Assembly (NCBI RefSeq): GCF_004216905.1
Contig: NZ_SGXJ01000003.1
Span: 310,001-374,000 of the forward strand
From: Kribbella sp. VKM Ac-2569
GTDB taxonomy: Bacteria; Actinomycetota; Actinomycetes; Propionibacteriales; Kribbellaceae
Length of the DNA stretch: 64,000 nucleotides
Direction: 5' to 3'
In this document: positions 8,632-16,679 of the stretch, in pieces
How the letters are laid out: each line of letters begins with the position of its first letter
Position numbering within the stretch: the stretch's first letter is position 1
The notes under the pieces: model-generated
Databases searched by the model: none
Seen by the model: the letters and a program-made list of their open reading frames with translations, nothing else
What the model was told of the DNA's origin: nothing
Translations under genes and position numbers: made by a program

Positions 8632-9162
8632 GTGGCGAAGAAGCAAGCCGACCCATTGCCGCAACACACGGTCGAAGAGATTCGCGCCGCGTGCGAGGCT
8701 CCCGTACCCGCGGGCGTGACGATGGTCCTGATGAACAAGACCGTTACCGGACTGCACGTCCACGAGGGCGGTGTCTCGGTCCTCGAGCGCCCCGACCGTC
8801 CATGGCGTCAACTGCCCGCGGTAACTAGGGTGTCCCGCGGCGTGTTCATCCGGAGCCGCATCAGGCTCCGGTTCGCGGACGGGAGCAAGGCGACGGTGCG
8901 CCCGTACAAGGCGAAGTTGCGGTGTCTCCTCGAGACGGGCAAGCGCGACAGCTTGAACTTCTCCTCACCGAGCAGCGGCGACGCCCGCAACAACGACTCG
9001 GCCCTGGACAGCCTCGCCGCAATCTTCGTGATCCTGGTGGCGATCGTGCTGTTCCCGATCTCGCTGGTCCTGCTGGCTCGCGAGATGCTCGGTGTCTCCG
9101 CGCGGGCGAAGCAGGCGGCACTATTGCTGCCGCAGTTGCAGGCCGTCGCCCAGGCCAAGTGA
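8632..9162 (+). CDS. Small membrane-anchored protein of unknown function
   Basis: The GTG at 8632 follows GGAGGG at 5 nt spacing and is preferred to earlier in-frame codons. The 176-residue protein has a soluble N-terminal part of about 120 residues with predicted beta strands (VTMVLMNKTVTGLHVHEGGVSVL, then basic RSRIRLRFADGSKATVRPYK). One strongly hydrophobic helix near residues 127-150 (IFVILVAIVLFPISLVLLA) is followed by a short basic tail. The family is not recognised. It stands alone between a propeller-like gene and a gene fragment, with no operon partners. Confidence 0.65.
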   Translation: MAKKQADPLPQHTVEEIRAACEAPVPAGVTMVLMNKTVTGLHVHEGGVSVLERPDRPWRQLPAVTRVSRGVFIRSRIRLRFADGSKATVRPYKAKLRCLLETGKRDSLNFSSPSSGDARNNDSALDSLAAIFVILVAIVLFPISLVLLAREMLGVSARAKQAALLLPQLQAVAQAK

Positions 9163-9308
9163 ACCGGCGGCCGCTCGCCCGTCGTCGTTACCGCTGCGAA
9201 CGTCCTCGGACCGGGCTCGTCTCCTGCACCGGCATCTTGTTCGGCGGAACGCGGTAGGGCAGCCCGGGGCCTGAGCAAGGCGCTGCCGCTGTCACCGCCA
9301 GGGCAGTA

Positions 9309-9635
9309 TTAGGCGCCCGGGTGCAGGCCGAGCCAGCCGGGGCTGGGGGCGCCTTGAACTTCGCCGAGGTAGAGCGAGAAGGTCTGCTTCCAGCGCTCAA
9401 CCTCGGCCCGGTCGGCCATGAACCGCGGGAAGCCTTCGAGGTTGGCGTTCTTGTACGTCCAGATCGGCTTGAGTCCACCGGCCGGGGCGACATCGGTACG
9501 GACCGACCAGCTGTTGAAGGCGTTCTGCTGTACGGCGGTCGAGAGCGCCCAGTTCAGGTACAGCTTCGCGGCGGCAGGGCGTTTGGAGGCGGCCCGTGTG
9601 CTCGACGTGTATGGCGGCCAGCCACAGCTCGCGAT
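9309..9635 (-). pseudogene. 3' fragment of an ABC transporter substrate-binding protein gene
   Basis: Reading leftward, about 108 codons from 9635 to the TAA at 9309 encode a plausible C-terminus of an extracellular solute-binding protein: a STRAASKRPAAAKLYLNWAL segment, then AFNSWSVRTDVAP, LKPIWTYKN and an ERWKQTFSLYLGEVQG helix with a PGWLGLHPGA tail. An in-frame TAA at 9636-9638 closes the upstream side, no start codon with a ribosome site is present, and two thirds of a normal binding protein is missing. No matching permease or ATPase lies next to it on this strand. The fragment is best read as decay of an older importer next to the intact importer that begins at 9701. Confidence 0.7.
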
Positions 9636-9639
9636 TTAA

Positions 9640-9654
9640 CGATAATGGTTTTCA
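9640..9654. promoter_or_regulatory. Zur/Fur-like AT-rich box ahead of the oligopeptide-type importer
   Basis: The 15-mer CGATAATGGTTTTCA matches 13 of 15 positions of a TGAAAATGGTTTTCA-type box, the class of inverted repeat bound by Zur/Fur metalloregulators in actinobacteria. It lies 46 bp before the GTG of the substrate-binding protein gene and is markedly AT-rich for this genome. Regulator identity is inferred only. Confidence 0.4.
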
Positions 9655-9700
9655 TGTGCTAGTTTCTCGGTGACCCGTCCGCCACCGGGAAGAGGCTCCC

Positions 9701-11197
9701 GTGCGTGTTGTCGCTGTTGGTGTTGTGTTGTCGTCGGTGTTGCTGACCGGGTGTTTCGCCGGCGGCGCCGACCCGGCTCCGGCTGCCGGCAGGACCGACG
9801 GCCGGATCGCGGTCGCGATGATGCAGCCGCCGCGTTCAGGGCTGTCGCCGTTCAGCGACGACGCGTTCAAACTGTCCCGGTGGAGCACGGCGGAGACGCT
9901 GGTCACGCTGGACGAGATCGGCGACGCCCAGCCGGGCCTGGCGACCGCGTGGAAGCGGATCTCGCCGGTGAGTTGGGAGTTCAGTATCCGGCCGGGAGTG
10001 AAGTTCCACGACGGTACGACGCTGACCGCAGCGGTCGCGGCGTACGCGTTGGACAAGGCAACGACCGCCTCGCCGAAACCGCGGATCCTGGACGGCGTGA
10101 GGCTGACGGCGGTTGCCAAGGGCAATCAGCTCGTCGTGACCACCGGTAGCCCGGATCCGCTGGTGCCGCAACGGTTGTCGTCGCCGCAGCTATCGGTCCT
10201 GTCCAAGGCGGCGTACGCGAAGACCCGGGTCAACCCGGTCGGGACCGGGAGTGGGCCCTTCGAGCTGGTCGAGGTCCGTGGCACCACCGGCGCACGACTC
10301 GAGCGGTACGACGGGTACTGGGGTAGCCGCGCCAAGGCGGCGGGGATCGACGTGTCGTTCGTGCCGGACGGCGCGGCGCGAGCGGCCGCGATCCGGAGCG
10401 GGACGGCACAGTTGGTCGAGTCGATCCCGGTGTCGCAGGCCGCGCTGCTCGAGCCGGAGACCGTGACCGAGGTACCGATGCCGCGGACGAACACGCTCTA
10501 CCTGAACACGAAGTCCGGCCCGCTGCGGGATCCGGGGCTGCGGGCAACGATCCGGGACGCCATCGATCGTGAGGCGCTGGTGAACGGCGTCTACGAGGGG
10601 CGTGCGGACAAGGCGGCCGGTCTGCTCGGCCCGGCGTTGCCGTGGGCGGCTGAGGGTCGTAAGGAGCCGTCCGGTCGTACGGCGGCCAAGCCGGTGGCCA
10701 AGGGGGCGGGCGGTACGACGATCACTCTGGCGACGTTCTCCGATCGGGCCGAGTTACCGGAGGTGGCGTCCGTTCTGCAGCAGCAGTTGCAGCAGGCCGG
10801 GTTCACGGTGAAGCAGGTGGTTCGTGAGTACGCGCACATCGAGGAGGATGCGCTGGCGGGGAAGTTCGACGCGTTCATCCTGTCGCGCGCGACGGTGCTC
10901 GACTCCGGTGACCCGGTGTCGTACCTGTACTCGGACTTCGCGTGCCAAGGCTCCTTCAACATCTCCCAACTCTGTGACCCGGCCGTGGATGCCGCGCTCA
11001 CGAAGGCGGCCGGGACGGAGACCGGCGACGCCCGTCGTACGGCGATCATGGAAGCGGAGGCGCAGGTCCTGCGGACCGACGCCGCCGTCCCGTTGCTGCA
11101 CGAACGGGTCATCCAAGGCGATGCGACCACGCTCGCCGACTCGGCCAAGGACCCTCGCGAGCGGCTGTTGGTCACGGCAGCAACCCACCTGAAGTGA
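9701..11197 (+). CDS. ABC importer substrate-binding lipoprotein (family 5, DppA/NikA type)
   Basis: The 498-residue protein has a lipoprotein signal, with LLTGC placing the lipid-modified cysteine at residue 18, so it should be tethered outside the membrane. The body follows the family 5 solute-binding pattern: an AEtLVTLDE opening block, WEFSIRPGVKFHDGTTLTA, PVGTGSGPFELVE and a C-terminal SDFACQGSFNISQLCDP region. Family members bind peptides, nickel, opines or metal-chelator complexes; the ligand is not resolvable here. The start is a GTG. Its stop overlaps the permease start by 4 bp. The upstream Zur/Fur-like box makes a metal or metallophore ligand worth testing. Confidence 0.88.
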   Translation: MRVVAVGVVLSSVLLTGCFAGGADPAPAAGRTDGRIAVAMMQPPRSGLSPFSDDAFKLSRWSTAETLVTLDEIGDAQPGLATAWKRISPVSWEFSIRPGVKFHDGTTLTAAVAAYALDKATTASPKPRILDGVRLTAVAKGNQLVVTTGSPDPLVPQRLSSPQLSVLSKAAYAKTRVNPVGTGSGPFELVEVRGTTGARLERYDGYWGSRAKAAGIDVSFVPDGAARAAAIRSGTAQLVESIPVSQAALLEPETVTEVPMPRTNTLYLNTKSGPLRDPGLRATIRDAIDREALVNGVYEGRADKAAGLLGPALPWAAEGRKEPSGRTAAKPVAKGAGGTTITLATFSDRAELPEVASVLQQQLQQAGFTVKQVVREYAHIEEDALAGKFDAFILSRATVLDSGDPVSYLYSDFACQGSFNISQLCDPAVDAALTKAAGTETGDARRTAIMEAEAQVLRTDAAVPLLHERVIQGDATTLADSAKDPRERLLVTAATHLK

Positions 11198-12903
11198 GGG
11201 AGCGCGTTGTCGGCGTGCTGTCGCGGGCCGGTGCGCTCGCGGTGGTCGTCGCCGCGATCGGCCTGCTGCCGTGGCTGTCGGGGCGGGACGTCGCCTTGTC
11301 GGTACTGCGAGCCCGGGCCGCTGAGCAGGAGCCGACGGCTGAGGCGATCGAAGCCGTGCGGAACGAGCTCGGGTTGGATGCCGGGCCGCTGGCACTGCTG
11401 GCCCGGTGGTTCGGGGGAGTCGTACGCGGCGACTTCGGGACGTCGTGGGCCAACGGAGCCGAGGTGTTGCCGTCGATCGTGACCGCTGCCGGCGCGTCGC
11501 TGACGTTGATGGCGGCCGCGCTCGGCATCGCGCTCGCGATCGCCGCCGCGATCTGCGTGCCCACGCTGGTTCGCGGCGCCCGCGGAACATTACGGGCTAA
11601 AGGCAACGGAATCCTCGCCACCTCGCTGGCCGCGCTGCCCGAGTTCCTGCTGGCCACGCTGTTGATGCTCACCTTCGCGGTCTGGCTCGGGTGGTTGCCG
11701 CCGTACGGCTGGGAAGGCCCGACGCACCTCGTTCTTCCGGCGGTCGCGCTCGCGCTGCCCGCCGGCGGAATTCTCGGACGGCTGGTCGTCGACGCGTTGC
11801 CGGCTGTCTTCGCCGAGCGCTGGGTCAGTCTGTGGCGATCCGCGGGCTGTACTCCGCGCAGCATCGCAGCGGCGGCCGTACGACGTGCAACTCCGGCCGT
11901 CGTACCTCAGCTGGGCTTGGTCGCCGTCGGGCTCACTGGTGGCGCGGTCGCGGTCGAGACCGTCTTCGCTATCCCGGGCATCGGCCGGACTGCGCTGGGA
12001 GCGGCCGAGTCCCAGGATCTTCCTCTGCTCCAAGGCGCCGTCCTCGCGTTGATTCTGCTCGGTGTTGCCGCAGGTCTCCTCGCCCAGACCGCAAGGCGCC
12101 GACTGCTCGGCCGGGCCCTCCGTGACCAGGCACTGAGCCTGCCCGTCACTCCAGCGGTGCCGGCGGGCCGGTTGACCCCAGTCGTCTGCGCGGTAGTTCT
12201 CGCCGTAGTCATCGGCTGGGGCTTAACACTCGACCCGCTGCACTTGGACACCACCGCCCGCCTCGCCACCCCGAGCTGGGACCACCCACTCGGCACCGAC
12301 TCGCTCGGCCGGGACGTGCTGGCCCGGGTCGGTCACGGTGCCGTGACGACCATCGGCACCGCTGTCGTCGTCTGCGCGGTCTCCTTCGTCATCGCGCTGG
12401 GAGCCGGCCTCCGCCCGGTCGCGGCCGAAGGCGTCTCCGAGATCGCGAACGCCGTACCGCCGGTCATCGCCGGCATCCTGGTCGTCGCCGTCCTGGGACC
12501 CGGCACTCTCGGCGCCTCGATCGCGGTCGCCCTCGTGTCCTGGCCGCCGCTGGCCGCTCACGCCGCCGCGCTCACGCAGGAAACCCGAGCCGCCGCGTAC
12601 CTGACGGCCCAGAAGGCGATCGGCGCGAGTCGCACCTGGATCCTCACCCGGCACGTCCTCCCGGCCGTGGTCGGGCCTGTGGCGCGGCACGCCGTACTTC
12701 GGCTGCCGGGGATCGCGCTGGCCCTGGCCTCGTTGGGCTTTCTCGGTCTCGGCTCGCAACCGCCGGCGCCCGAGTGGGGCTCGGGTCTGGCCGAGTCCCT
12801 GCCGTACGTCGAACGCGCACCCTGGGCCACCCTCGCGCCTGCGATCATGCTCCTCGTCCTCGCGGCGCTCGCGGTGTCCCTGTCGACGGGACGGCGGCGA
12901 TGA
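11194..12903 (+). CDS. Fused two-domain ABC permease (DppB-DppC type)
   Basis: At 569 residues this is about twice a normal permease. The first half (about 1-310) resembles DppB, with the cytoplasmic EAA-like loop CTPRSIAAAAVRRATP and the GGAVAVETVFAIPGIGRTAL block. The second half (about 325-569) resembles DppC, opening with WDHPLGTDSLGRDVLARV and carrying its own loop AIGASRTWILTRHVLP. Both halves have several hydrophobic helices. The two channel subunits that are normally encoded separately are therefore one polypeptide. Four-base overlaps on both sides couple it to the binding protein and the ATPase gene. It sits in the cytoplasmic membrane and forms the import pore. Confidence 0.9.
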   Translation: MRERVVGVLSRAGALAVVVAAIGLLPWLSGRDVALSVLRARAAEQEPTAEAIEAVRNELGLDAGPLALLARWFGGVVRGDFGTSWANGAEVLPSIVTAAGASLTLMAAALGIALAIAAAICVPTLVRGARGTLRAKGNGILATSLAALPEFLLATLLMLTFAVWLGWLPPYGWEGPTHLVLPAVALALPAGGILGRLVVDALPAVFAERWVSLWRSAGCTPRSIAAAAVRRATPAVVPQLGLVAVGLTGGAVAVETVFAIPGIGRTALGAAESQDLPLLQGAVLALILLGVAAGLLAQTARRRLLGRALRDQALSLPVTPAVPAGRLTPVVCAVVLAVVIGWGLTLDPLHLDTTARLATPSWDHPLGTDSLGRDVLARVGHGAVTTIGTAVVVCAVSFVIALGAGLRPVAAEGVSEIANAVPPVIAGILVVAVLGPGTLGASIAVALVSWPPLAAHAAALTQETRAAAYLTAQKAIGASRTWILTRHVLPAVVGPVARHAVLRLPGIALALASLGFLGLGSQPPAPEWGSGLAESLPYVERAPWATLAPAIMLLVLAALAVSLSTGRRR

Positions 12904-14303
12904 CTGAGCTCGTCGTTCGCGACCTGCACGTGCGGATCCGTGGTACGCACGCCGTACGTGGTGTGTCGTTCGCCGTACACAAAGGCGAAGTTCTCGCCCT
13001 GGTCGGTGAATCCGGTGCCGGCAAGTCACTGACGATGCAGGCCGTCCTCGGCCTGCTCCCACCCGAGGCCGAGGTCGACGGCAGCATCCGCTTCGCCGGC
13101 CGTGAGTTCGCGGGCGCATCGCAGACCGAGTACGCCGACCTGCGCGGCAGTCGACTGGGATTCGTACCGCAGGACGCGCTCTCGGTGCTCAGCCCGGTGC
13201 ACACCATCGGGGACCAACTCGCGCGCGCGGTCCGATCGGTCCAGCGCACGGACCGCAGGACGGCGGACAACGCGGCGAGAGCTGTGCTCGACCGGGTCGG
13301 GATCGACGATGCCGTACGTCGCGCCCGCGCCTATCCTCACGAGTTCTCCGGCGGCATGCGCCAGCGCGCCGTGATCGCGATGGCCATCGTCAACCAGCCG
13401 GAGCTGATCGTCGCCGACGAACCCACGACCGCCCTCGATCCCCGTATCCAGGCCCAGATCCTGGACCTGCTCACCGGGCTGAGAGACGACTCGGCCATCG
13501 TCCTCGTCACCCATGATCAGGACGCGGTCGCGACGTACGCCGACCGGACTCTGACGCTCCACGAAGGCCGGATCGCCGACTCGCCGCACGTCGACAGCAT
13601 CCGCCCGAGGACGGCCACACCGCCGATCGCCGATCCGCCGCTGCTCGCCGTACGCAACCTGACCGTCAGGTACCGAGGCCGCCAGGAACCTGCGGTCGAC
13701 GACGTGTCCTTCGACGTCCGTCACGGCGAGACGGTCGCGCTGATCGGCGAGTCCGGTTGCGGCAAGTCCAGCACCGCGTCCGCCGTCCTGCAGCTTCGGC
13801 GTCCGGAGGCCGGCGAGGTCCGGCTCGACGGAACCGCCCTGGACGACAGCACCATCCATCGGCTTCGCCCGGCCATGCAGCCGGTGTTCCAGGACCCCTA
13901 CGGCTCGCTCAGTCCGCGGTTGAAGATCCTTGACGCGATCGCCGAACCGCTCAAGGTCCAAGGCCGCTGGGATCCGCGGAGGGGGCCGGCCCGGGTCGCC
14001 GAGCTGATGGAACAGGTCCACCTCGACCAGTCGCTCGCCGACCGGCGGCCGCGCGAACTCTCCGGCGGTCAGTGCCAGCGCGTCGGCATCGCTCGCGCGC
14101 TGGCCAGTGATCCGAAGCTGCTCGTCCTCGACGAGCCGGTGTCGTCCCTGGACGCGAGGGTCCGCGCAGGCGTTATCAACCTGCTCACCGAACTCCAGCG
14201 CGACCTAGGCCTCGGCTACCTCTTCATCTCCCACGACCACGGTCTTGTGGAGCAGATCGCCCACCGGACCCTCGTCATGCGCGAAGGCCGATTCCTGGAC
14301 TGA
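12900..14303 (+). CDS. Fused two-domain ABC ATPase (DppD-DppF type)
   Basis: The ATG at 12900 overlaps the permease stop. The 467-residue protein carries two complete nucleotide-binding domains. The first has Walker A GESGAGKS, signature FSGGMRQRA and Walker B LIVADEPTTALD; the second has Walker A GESGCGKS, signature LSGGQCQRVGIARAL and Walker B LLVLDEPVSSLDA. A H-loop is visible in each (VTHDQD, ISHDHG). It powers the importer formed with the fused permease. Together the three genes encode a whole family 5 importer in three polypeptides instead of the usual five. Confidence 0.92.
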   Translation: MTELVVRDLHVRIRGTHAVRGVSFAVHKGEVLALVGESGAGKSLTMQAVLGLLPPEAEVDGSIRFAGREFAGASQTEYADLRGSRLGFVPQDALSVLSPVHTIGDQLARAVRSVQRTDRRTADNAARAVLDRVGIDDAVRRARAYPHEFSGGMRQRAVIAMAIVNQPELIVADEPTTALDPRIQAQILDLLTGLRDDSAIVLVTHDQDAVATYADRTLTLHEGRIADSPHVDSIRPRTATPPIADPPLLAVRNLTVRYRGRQEPAVDDVSFDVRHGETVALIGESGCGKSSTASAVLQLRRPEAGEVRLDGTALDDSTIHRLRPAMQPVFQDPYGSLSPRLKILDAIAEPLKVQGRWDPRRGPARVAELMEQVHLDQSLADRRPRELSGGQCQRVGIARALASDPKLLVLDEPVSSLDARVRAGVINLLTELQRDLGLGYLFISHDHGLVEQIAHRTLVMREGRFLD

Positions 14304-14336
14304 GTCGAACTCGGCAACATCAGCATCCGAGTGCGG

Positions 14337-14750
14337 TCACGGGTTTCGAAGTCTTCCGGCCCGGGATCGGCGGGCGTCGATCTCGGGCATGTGGGTCTCC
14401 GCCCATTCGCGGAGCGCGGCAAGGGGCTCGTCGAGGGTGAGTCCGAGTGGGGTGAGGGCGTAGTACACGGCAGGCGGGATGCTCGGCTCAACGCGGCGCG
14501 TCACGAGCTGATCCTCCTCGAGCCCGCGCAGCGTCTGCGTGAGCATCTTCGCCGAGACACCCGGCGTACGGCGTTTGAGGTCCGCGTACCGCAGTTCGCC
14601 GGACTCGGCGAGGGTCTTGACGATCATCACGACCCACCTGCTGCCGACGCGATCGAGCAGTCGGCGGGTCGGGCACGCCGGACTGAACAGATCGCCCCGC
14701 CGGGCGGTCACCTCAGGGTGACCAGGTGTCCCGGAAGTGCGGTCTTCCAT
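14337..14750 (-). CDS. HxlR family transcriptional regulator
   Basis: The 137-residue winged-helix protein has the HxlR hallmarks: an early CPTRRLLDRVGSRWVVMIVKTLAESGELRYADLKRR block, the SAKMLTQTLRGLEEDQLVTR recognition region and a VYYALTPLGLTL wing. An N-terminal cysteine (in SPACPTRRLLDRVG) is present where redox- or electrophile-sensing members carry theirs. It is divergent from an alpha/beta hydrolase gene with 59 bp between starts, and two GGTAACC direct repeats lie in that gap. Control of the hydrolase is inferred from this arrangement. Confidence 0.88.
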   Translation of the reverse strand: MEDRTSGTPGHPEVTARRGDLFSPACPTRRLLDRVGSRWVVMIVKTLAESGELRYADLKRRTPGVSAKMLTQTLRGLEEDQLVTRRVEPSIPPAVYYALTPLGLTLDEPLAALREWAETHMPEIDARRSRAGRLRNP

Positions 14751-14779
14751 GGTGTCTCCCCGGTTTCTACGGTGTTCCA

Positions 14780-14796
14780 GGTAACCAACGGTAACC
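14780..14796. repeat. GGTAACC direct repeats, candidate HxlR operator
   Basis: Two exact heptamers GGTAACC at 14780-14786 and 14790-14796 are spaced 10 bp start to start, one helical turn. They lie between the divergent HxlR and hydrolase genes and end just before the hydrolase ribosome site. Confidence 0.45.
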
Positions 14797-14809
14797 GAGG
14801 AGGATTCTG

Positions 14810-15574
14810 GTGATCGACACCGGCGTGGGTCCCGCTGTCGTACTGCTGCACGGCTTTCCGCACACGCATCGGTTGTGGGAGCTCGTCGTACCGAGACTGT
14901 CGGAGTCGTACCGGGTGATCGCGCCGGACCTGGTCGCGGGGGGATCGGCGCTCGAGCTCGCGGGCTGGCTGGCCGGTCTCCTCGACTCCCTTGGTGTGGA
15001 GCGCACCGCAGTGGTGGGAATCGACGCGGGTGTCCCGGCGGCCGTGGGGTTCGCCCTCGAACATCCTGCCCGCACAGATCGGCTGGCGGTCATGGAGGCG
15101 GTGCTGCCCGGCATCGCCGGAGCGGAAGCGTTCGCGCAGCGAGGCCTGCCGTGGTGGTTCGGCTTCCATCAGGTGCCTGGGCTCGCGGAGAAGGTGCTGG
15201 TCGGTCATGAGCGCGAGTACATCGAATGGTTCCTGCGTGCCGGCACGGTTGACGGCGCGGGCATCGGACCTGAGCTGACCGACGCGTTCGCTTCCGCTTA
15301 CACGGGGACGCAGGCCTTGGCCTCTGCGTTCGAGCACTACCGCGCGATGCCGCGTACGGCACAGGAGCTGACGCCACTGCTGCGCGAGCGGCGCCTGAAC
15401 CTACCGGTTCTCGCGATCGGCGCTCAGCCTGTTGGGCCGGTGCTAGCAAGTCAGCTCAGCGCATCGGCGGACAACCTCACCGCGGTCCAGTTCGACGACT
15501 GCGGACACTTGATTCCGCTGGACGCTCCGGACCGGCTCCTGGCGGCGCTGCTTCCGTGGCTCAACAACGTCTAG
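14810..15574 (+). CDS. Alpha/beta hydrolase
   Basis: This is a 254-residue alpha/beta-fold hydrolase with the oxyanion HGFPHTH segment near residues 15-21. The nucleophile elbow is GIDAGV, where Asp replaces the usual Ser, as in epoxide hydrolases and haloalkane dehalogenases. The catalytic histidine is probably in DDCGHLIPLDAPDR near the C-terminus. The GTG at 14810 follows a strong GAGGAGGA site. The divergent HxlR regulator suggests inducible expression against a reactive compound, but the substrate is unknown. The protein is somewhat shorter than the typical 280-300 residues, mostly in the cap region. Confidence 0.82.
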   Translation: MIDTGVGPAVVLLHGFPHTHRLWELVVPRLSESYRVIAPDLVAGGSALELAGWLAGLLDSLGVERTAVVGIDAGVPAAVGFALEHPARTDRLAVMEAVLPGIAGAEAFAQRGLPWWFGFHQVPGLAEKVLVGHEREYIEWFLRAGTVDGAGIGPELTDAFASAYTGTQALASAFEHYRAMPRTAQELTPLLRERRLNLPVLAIGAQPVGPVLASQLSASADNLTAVQFDDCGHLIPLDAPDRLLAALLPWLNNV

Positions 15575-15635
15575 GCGGCGTTCCACCTGCGGCACGACGT
15601 GACGGAAGCGGCCGAGCGAATGTTCCGCCGGAGGA

Positions 15636-15847
15636 ATGCTGCTGCAGCCATATAGCCGGGCCGAGCGGCTGAGCGCTGAAGACATCCGCGCGATGGTGAA
15701 GGAGCTCGGCGCGATGAAGGCGGTTTTGGACCGGGCGGAGCGAGGTGATCTGGCCGATCTGTACGGCGCCTTGCGCCTTGAAGTCTCCTACAACCACAAA
15801 ACGCGGGTGGCCGATGTTTCCATCGAGCCAAACCCGCGTGTGGTTAG
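15636..15847 (+). pseudogene. Recombinase C-terminal tail remnant (copy 1 of repeat)
   Basis: About 70 codons read like the tail of an actinobacterial large serine recombinase: SAEDIRAMVKELGAMKAVLDRA, then DLADLYGALRLEVSYNHKTR. No catalytic or zinc domain precedes it. From 15756 to about 15850 the DNA is nearly identical to 42889-42983 beside the tRNA-Leu gene, although that copy has an extra G which breaks the frame. The family assignment rests on the LYxxLxLxxxY pattern and is moderate; a tyrosine integrase tail is a less likely alternative. It is read as a scar of an excised or decayed element. Confidence 0.5.
15801..15839 (-). terminator. Terminator-like hairpin, repeat copy 1
   Basis: Arms ACGCGGGT (15801-15808) and ACCCGCGT (15832-15839) pair perfectly, with an inner stem GGC-CGATG against CATCG-A-GCC. 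On the leftward strand the stem is followed by TTTTG, the form of a Rho-independent terminator. The same structure exists at 42935-42972 with a compensating base-pair change. Confidence 0.65.
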
Positions 15848-16135
15848 CGCAGCGAGACCATCGTCATGCTGTCGACGGTCGTGATCGTCGTCATCACCCA
15901 CAACCTCGCCATCGGCGTGGTCGTCGGTGTCATCGTCGCCATGATCCTGTTCGCCCGCCGCGTCGTCATCGACCTGACCGAGTCCCACATCTGGGACGCC
16001 TCGACCGTCGCCACTCTCGACGCGATCACGACCAAGTACGCCCGCTACGGCAAGACCGTCCAGATCGTCGGGTTGAACCCCTCCAGAGCCGAACGCCACG
16101 AACGCCTGGCCGGCCAACTCGGCGCCGGTCACTGA
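15848..16135 (+). pseudogene. Broken SulP-type anion transporter (last helix plus STAS domain)
   Basis: In-frame sequence from 15848 (RSETIVML) reads as the last membrane helix of a SulP sulfate/anion permease (STVVIVVITHNLAIGVVVG, then VAMILFARRV) and jumps directly into the second half of its STAS domain (VIDLTESHIWDASTVATLDAI, then KTVQIVGLN). Some 40-50 residues that normally link them, including the first STAS strands, are absent, so an internal deletion is present besides loss of the whole upstream transporter. A TAG at 15845-15847 closes the reading frame exactly where homology to the tRNA-linked repeat ends. The product cannot transport. Confidence 0.75.
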
Positions 16136-16139
16136 GGTA

Positions 16140-16475
16140 TCAGGTTTGCTGGTGCGGATCTGAAGGTGTGGTGAACAACGAGATGAGTTTGCCCGGCTGC
16201 TGGGATTCCAGGGCTCCCGCGGGATCTTCGATGATCTCGAGTCGGTCGTGGATTCTCATGATGAGTAGTTGTGCGATCGCGTTCTGGTCGCTGGTCGGAT
16301 CGTCGGCGATCTGTTCGAGCAGTTCAGCGACGATCAGTGCCTCCTGGCCGGACAGAACCGGCACGAGGCTTTGGGCTGCCGGCGTGTCGATTCGTCGTAC
16401 TGGCCAAGGGATGGTCATGCGCTGATCCTCGTTGGGTCCGCCGGCTGCGGTGAGGCTGTCGTCGCGCTGTGACAT
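16140..16475 (-). CDS. Small protein of unknown function
   Basis: The ATG at 16475 has AGGAGG eight bases upstream and is preferred over an ATG at 16556. The 111-residue product is soluble, with a Ser/Asp-rich start and a middle that looks helical (SGQEALIVAELLEQIADDP, then IAQLLIMRIHDRLEIIED). No signal peptide, membrane helix or metal motif is visible and the family is not recognised. It lies downstream of the ArsB/NhaD-like transporter gene on the same strand, after a 204-bp gap, so it could have its own promoter. Confidence 0.55.
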   Translation of the reverse strand: MSQRDDSLTAAGGPNEDQRMTIPWPVRRIDTPAAQSLVPVLSGQEALIVAELLEQIADDPTSDQNAIAQLLIMRIHDRLEIIEDPAGALESQQPGKLISLFTTPSDPHQQT

Positions 16476-16679
16476 GCGGTTCGCCTCCTGGCGGGATGTG
16501 GGTCCAGACGTCGCCGACCGGACTTCCCGGCACACCAGACTGCGTACTCCTGACATCGAGCAACCACCCGGCCGCGTTACAGGGATCGTGGTTTCGAACC
16601 ATCTTTAACGATCCAAGGCCCCGCTGTGACGCTTGCCGCGCGCAACGATCGCTGCCAGTTGCTGTCCGAGCGGCGACGG

